A program made the position numbers and the translations under genes. Positions 58,951 through 64,000 of a stretch of DNA of 64,000 bases are shown here, one piece after another. The DNA is from Botryotinia globosa. Lineage: Eukaryota > Ascomycota > Leotiomycetes > Helotiales > Sclerotiniaceae. Each line of letters begins with the position of its first letter. Positions within the stretch are counted from its first letter, which is position 1. The stretch is from assembly GCA_014898425.1 (NCBI GenBank), contig RCSZ01000018.1, positions 124,001 to 188,000 on the forward strand, in the 5' to 3' direction. A model generated the notes under the pieces. It was not told the origin of the DNA and searched no databases. It saw nothing but the letters and a program-made list of their open reading frames with translations.

Positions 58951-60242
58951 AATAATTCATGATTTAACTTGATCAGATCATAGAACCATCTAATTACAAT
59001 TATTATTATGTATTATTTTCATGATTATAGTAGTTAATAGAGCTGAAAAGGATGATTAAAGCCAATTAACACCCCAAAAAGATTATTTATAAACCAATAA
59101 TTATTATTAGCATATAGATATATCTTTAAATCACTTGGTAACGTATATTAAATCTCGAATACCATTTAGACTACTAAGTCTAATCTAATAGAACTTCAAT
59201 TGAGTTCTAAAAGAGTAATATCATTATCTATTTAATGATATTCTCTATGTTTACCTCGCTTTAAGCTAAATAATAATAAGCTATATAGAGAGCAATAGTA
59301 TCTTAGAGCTTTTATTAAGCTATATATAACTAATTAAAAATATTATTATTTTTAAGTATAGTTTTAAATTATATCCTAATTCTCCTAGATTTCTAAAGAG
59401 CTCTTACATTTAATAGAATAAAAGAATAATTATATTCAAACGTTTCTTAATTCTATTACTAGAACCCCTTCATCTTACTTCGTTATTTCTCGTGTAATTT
59501 TATTTCAAGTAATGAATTCACTATCTATATCTATACAACTAGAGTTTTATTTATGAAAAATATAGTATATAAATATAAAAGATAATTATATATCAAGAAA
59601 TTTAATAAATTAAACTCTATGTTTCTTAGAAGTTATTTAAAGAGTATTATATCCCCTAGATTCTATATAGACTCTAGCCAATACTAATCTTTTTTTAAAC
59701 CTTTTCTATGAGAAAATCAAAGATAAATATATCTATAGAATCTAACGAGCATGAGAGTAATTAAATAGTCTGTAAAGATTATAAGAGTAATTTACACTAA
59801 GAAATTATATAAACTCTAATCTCTCCCAGATACACTCGAGGTATGAGACTTTATACAGTTTGAAAAGAATTTTCTCTACTCTATTTATAAAAATCTATTC
59901 ATTCCTATATAAAGGAGATATTAATAGAAAAAAAAGAGTAACTTTAAGTGTTTATTAAGCTTAGTCTCTATAAGTACAAATCGAGGTATCTTTAAAAGTA
60001 AATATTTTCATATAGTATCTATTTCTCTATATTCAATTATGAAGTACTTTTAAAGCCTTTCCTATCTCATTAGCTATGTTCTTTAATATTTCAAGTATTT
60101 CCAAGTTCTTGAAATTAATATTTTCAGAATTATATTGAAGTGAAGTAGAATATACTCTTTAAGTTGAATTTTCTAAATTATTACTCGAGTATAATTTCCT
60201 CTTTAGATTCAAGTCTAAGAAAGAATCATTTTAATTATCTAA
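58951..60242. other. AT-rich island, probably an old RIP-mutated repeat
   Basis: From about 58990 A+T content rises sharply and all frames are full of stops, as in the identified RIP islands, but less extreme. I found no terminal repeats or transposase words, so the source element is unknown. It ends at the Harbinger-like MITE at 60243. Confidence 0.5.
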
Positions 60243-60670
60243 GGGCTCGTTTGGATTGATTTTATTTTATTTCATGAAATCTTTAATAATGATAAAATGA
60301 TAAGAATAATTGAAATATTGAAGTTAAGATATATTTAATATATTTGATTGAGGTTAAAATATTTAAAATAATATTAGAATATACGAAAATAAAGGAGGTA
60401 ATACATTTTCTCAAATATATATTCATTTTATAACATCTCAAAAATTGCTATTAATCATTGTATAAGAAAAATTAAGAAAAGTTAATGTATTTATTATTTT
60501 AAGATTATTAAACCTAATATTTTATTATATTTAATATTATATTTAATAAATATATTTATTTAAACTAATATATATTAGGCTCAATATTATATTCAGTAAA
60601 AGTAATATTAGATCTAATATAACTAATATATTAGCTCTAATATTAAAAACAGGTCGATCCGAACAAGCTC
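60243..60670. mobile_element. Harbinger/Tourist-like MITE, copy 2 (428 bp)
   Basis: It begins GGGCTCGTTTGGATTGATTT and ends with the reverse complement of GAGCTTGTTCGGATCGA. TAA flanks both sides (60240-60242, 60671-60673). Its left part corresponds to the reverse complement of copy 1, so the two lie in opposite orientation. The right half has an extra stretch of TAATATTAGA-type repeats that accounts for the additional 100 bp. No coding capacity. Confidence 0.85.
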
Positions 60671-60673
60671 TAA

Positions 60674-62177
60674 ATCTCTATTCGACAATTTCGATTATCT
60701 ATTTGATAATGTTTTATTTCATAGAAAAAAACTATTTTTTCGAAATGCTGATTCTCGATGTTTACGTCTCCCCTAGAATATCTTCACGGGATGATTTACT
60801 TCTGCGGTGTCTTGACTTCCTCACAATGCTCTCATTAAAATATAAATGTATTTACATAACCTTCAGATCTATACTTCTCAAGTGATATCCCAACAGGGTA
60901 ATTACAGATTCTTAGCGCCATCTTCAACTCGAATTTTCTACCCATGACCTAAATTTCAAATTCAAGTTTTCTGTTCATCCCACGCCGCTTCAAGCTCAAA
61001 TTCTCTTCAAGTCTATTAAAATCTCTCTCACAGCCCCAAATGACCTTTTGCTTATCTTTCATCCATCAACTATTCACCACTCGGCCTTCGGCCTTTCCCC
61101 TAGCCCCATATCAGAGTTTTCTTCAAAGAAAAATTCCTTTGGGTGAATCACCCAGGCAACTTTCAAGGAAAATTTAAAAGTCACAGTCAGTCATTCAACA
61201 AGACATGAGATGATATTCTCAGTTCCAATGGATTTATTGTTGAGGAAAAGGATTCGGGAACTGTCCATGGAGGGGTAAAGGGTCAACCTCGGATAGCCTC
61301 GGATGGGGTGAGGAGAGTTGTCCCATATAGAAATCAGATATCTCAGGTTTTGAACTCGGGGAAGGTTTGCAATGAGGGATGAGGGGTTGAGGTTTGTGAA
61401 TTTGAGTCTTGGTTTGTGGGAGTGAATGATTGTGGATGGATGAAGTGGTGAAAGAGGATAGAGGTAGGTAGTAACATGAAATGAAATATTTGTGATAGAG
61501 GGATGATCAAGATGAAGAGAAAATCTTTGTAAGAATACGATGAAGGCAATTTATCGGGGTTGAATATTTAGGTTGGCATTTGGATTTCGCTGGTATGAAG
61601 CTGAATGAAGTTCTGCTTTCTATTGGTGTCTTGAGGTACATAATCTGGCTTACCTGCTATTTCACGGGGATAAGTACATAATGTTTGATTTCGTCCAATT
61701 TGAAGCACTACGTAAGCTTTCTGATATACTATGCTCGGTGAGATTAAATCAAGAAATCAAGTTAAGAGTTCACGTAGGTCTCGACGATCAACCATAACTG
61801 GTTGTAACAATTATAATCCAAAATCTTCAAACCATCTTGCTGCAAACCGCTCTATGGAATGCCACATATAGCATCGAATCCATCAAAAGTCTCACACTGA
61901 TCCGTGGAGTGAGCGTCACAATCAAGAATATAATACTCTGCTACAAGGCTACCATATCTACTCCCAAAATGTGATTCTACACAAGCCTTTCAGGGAATCG
62001 CCAACATTGAATTCTAGTGGTTTGATTTTCCGTTGTATACCTAGGTACTTCAATAAATATTACTAAGGCTGACTTTGATAAAGCTCGACGTTGAAAGATT
62101 AGTTTGATAACGAACAAAAGGGGAGATATGTCCTAATGCAAAAATAGGAAGTCGACAAAACCAAAACTCTCTAGAAT
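60674..62177. other. Gene-free interval
   Basis: Normal composition resumes at about 60700. ORFs are at most 68 codons. I see no gene, RNA or repeat; the right end is the 3' flank of the tannase-family pseudogene. Confidence 0.5.
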
Positions 62178-63830
62178 TTACTGGTATGCGAATCCCTCAT
62201 TCGCAGTAGCATTTCCAACACCATCGTAGGTTTGCTTGAGCGGATATGGGCAGATAGTACATTTTATAGCCTTGTTTGAAGGAAAGGTGGCTCTCAACCC
62301 AAGCATGCATATTATCGAAGGTATCGGCTGGGCAAGCATCGAGTCCGCCAAAGAAATGAGAGATACCTGGAGCCATGAACATTCTATAGAAGTCGTGTAC
62401 GTTTGGGTCGAGCGCGGTGACGGAATCGTAATAGCTCGTGAGTGAGTTAGGAGGGGTAATACCATCAGCCTATATTATTGTTAGTTGCTTTTTGGTGGTT
62501 GATCTGAAGAACTTAACGTAAAATGAATAACTGACCAGTCCATGGTAAGTGAGAAGTTTTTCTCCACTAGCACGAAATTGTGAAAGGTCTGGGTCGTTGG
62601 TGTCTATGGTAGAAGACCACTCATTGATGGAAGAATGGTAAAACTGATCGAATTCTGGCGCGTTATACTTGAGGTATCGGTGTTGTCGTCTTTGCGAACA
62701 AGCTTCGCTATCCACGGGAGTAGAAGAGATAGTGGATGTGCCGTAAAAGATCCGTTGCTGAACATGTGGTAAGAGTAAGTGATCTCCCGCAGAAGTGTCG
62801 TCATTTGATAATACAGTGCCTATTTTTTGACCAAAAAAAGAGAACTATTGTCCGACATCCTAGGACCATCCCACATAGCCTGAGTAGGATACGCAGCTCC
62901 AGAAGATATCGTAAAGTTTCCACCGATCTCAGTGCAGTTTATGGTGGTGCCAACTAGAGTAGTAGGATCAAAATCGCAGGAATCAGGATCTGCGATGATT
63001 CCATCAACAAGGTCGTCGTTGGCATCACAAGCTGTAAGAGCTGCTGCGGTATTTGCTTGCATCTTGCACATGTGTGGGTAGATATTCACGGTATTCATTA
63101 TGACATGAGTCCACAAGTCGCCTACAAATATCCCACTCCAATTAATGGCCAGTGTAGAAGCTGCGATTTCGTCAAAAGCCTCACGAAACTTTTGAGCAAG
63201 CATCATACCTTGACAGCCACTTTGAGAGCAGCCGGTCCAATACGAGTAGACTGGTGGTGTACCATAGTGTTTCTTAGTAATGTCTTTCCCAATTATTGCA
63301 AGGTCGTTAAAAGATGTTGAGGCAAGGTTTTGCTGGAGATTACGATTTGGGTTTCCCGCACTCAAAAGACCACAAGTCGCGTTGTCACTTGTTCCCTGAC
63401 CAGCATCGGTAGACAGAGATACGTAGCCTTCGCCCATTGCTGCTGCCATACCCGCCAAAGTTACGTAATTGAGGCCAGCCTGCCAAGCGTCACCTCCAAT
63501 GGCTTGCATTCGACCGTTCCATTCTGTAGATGGCAAGTAGACTTATACATTGACTGCATCATTAAGACCGAATGAGTGTAAGCTATAGAGACGTTGCAAG
63601 AGCTGGCTACTTGAATGCTGACAGCTCCATGATTCATGTATAGACCCATCAAGATGGCACGAGTGTAATTAGTGACTTGGTCAGCCAGGAAAGATAGGAT
63701 CTCGACTCCGAAGAGACTTGGCGCAGGAAGTGATGAACATGCTAGTGCGGCGGAGGGATTGAATGAAATGTTAGACAAAGCGAGATTCTTGTTGCTTTCT
63801 ATGAATGTAAGGCAGTGGATGTAGATGTTT
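62178..63830 (-). pseudogene. Tannase/feruloyl esterase family pseudogene
   Basis: Intact relatives are secreted esterases that release phenolic acids from plant walls or tannins. Family segments run in order on the minus strand but in different frames: SLPAPSLFGVEI and SIAYTH (to about 63568); after a 1-nt shift GLNDAVNV, a TAA, and VYLPSTEWNGRMQAIGGDAW, with the nucleophile box GCSQSGCQG (serine within C-S-Q-S-G), to a T-run near 62846; after a shift GQKIGTVLS; a further frame NGSFTAHPL...WIAKLVRKDD; back to DPDLSQFRASGEKLLTYHGL. Then come a likely intron (about 62536-62471), ADGITPPNSL, GISHFFGGLDACPADTFDNMHAWVE with the catalytic Asp and His, and a last shift before CPYPLKQTYDGVGNAT, ending at 62178. 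At least four shifts and one nonsense codon. The 5' end and signal peptide are not resolved; a tiny exon at 63929-63922 is possible. Confidence 0.85.
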
Positions 63831-64000
63831 CTGGAAAAGATCGAGCAAGAAAACAGTTAAATAGATTTTAAAACATACTGTTGTCATGAAGATTCTAGTT
63901 GTGGAACATGAAAACACATACAAGGGCATAATAATCGACTAATCATATTCCTTGATCTGAGGAATTATTTTAGTAAAAGTCAGACCGCTACCAGATACGA

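Noticed and set aside
63550..63575. Interpreting the break before the PSTEWNG segment as a 46-nt intron (GTCTTA...CTACAG)
   Set aside because: The donor is poor, the splice would give the wrong frame, and the segment itself encodes family sequence (GLNDAVNV) in the next frame, so a frameshift plus stop fits better.

Overview
The window looks like nuclear DNA from a filamentous ascomycete. Its genes carry short introns (about 45-165 nt, one of 290 nt) with GT...AG ends. Its repeats show the extreme AT enrichment left by repeat-induced point mutation (RIP). The gene content (an endo-arabinanase, a secreted carboxylesterase, a decayed tannase/feruloyl esterase, small secreted proteins) fits a plant-associated Leotiomycete such as a Sclerotiniaceae species (Botrytis/Sclerotinia/Monilinia type). 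The genus is an inference from protein flavour, not a search result.

Layout. A secreted-protein gene runs off the left edge (1-49, minus). From 1378 to 9217 lies a repeat island: a 451-bp AT-rich terminal-inverted-repeat element, then a palindromic inverted-repeat element split by a 6.57-kb minus-strand Ty3/Gypsy LTR retrotransposon flanked by the 5-bp duplication ATATG. Its reverse transcriptase, RNase H and Gag zinc knuckle are still readable through the RIP damage. Then come a Ser/Thr-rich secreted protein (10103-11635), a secreted type-B carboxylesterase (14182-15921), a broken zinc-cluster regulator (16952-18470) and a broken short-chain dehydrogenase (19097-20016). A second repeat island (21753-23932) is a RIP-mutated pogo/Fot1-type Tc1-mariner element with TA target duplications.

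From 24200 to 33704 the window is a compact housekeeping block: the anaphase-promoting complex scaffold APC1 (1936 aa), a small secreted protein, an ankyrin-repeat protein, and a divergently transcribed mitochondrial enoyl-CoA hydratase. A 36-copy TTGGGA array follows at 34.4-34.6 kb. A GH43 endo-1,5-alpha-arabinanase lies at 37609-38828. A Harbinger-like MITE (39307-39633) has a second family member in opposite orientation at 60243-60670. Next are eIF2A (41387-43589), an MFS drug:H+ antiporter-type transporter (45209-47427) and a WD40-like protein resembling fungal Nup37 (49294-51210).

The right part is gene-poor. About 5 kb (51.2-56.3 kb) lacks recognisable genes, followed by a Gln/Pro-rich unknown protein (56321-57502), a zone of diverged short repeats, another AT-rich island (about 58990-60240) and a tannase/feruloyl-esterase pseudogene with several frameshifts (62178-63830).

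The genes do not form one pathway. The picture is alternating islands of intact core genes and RIP-mutated repeats. Three accessory genes (regulator, dehydrogenase, esterase) are decaying, while large core genes next to them are intact. I did not find a convincing new molecular system. The most informative structures are the nested transposon, the three pseudogenes, the hexamer array and the unexplained 51-56 kb region.
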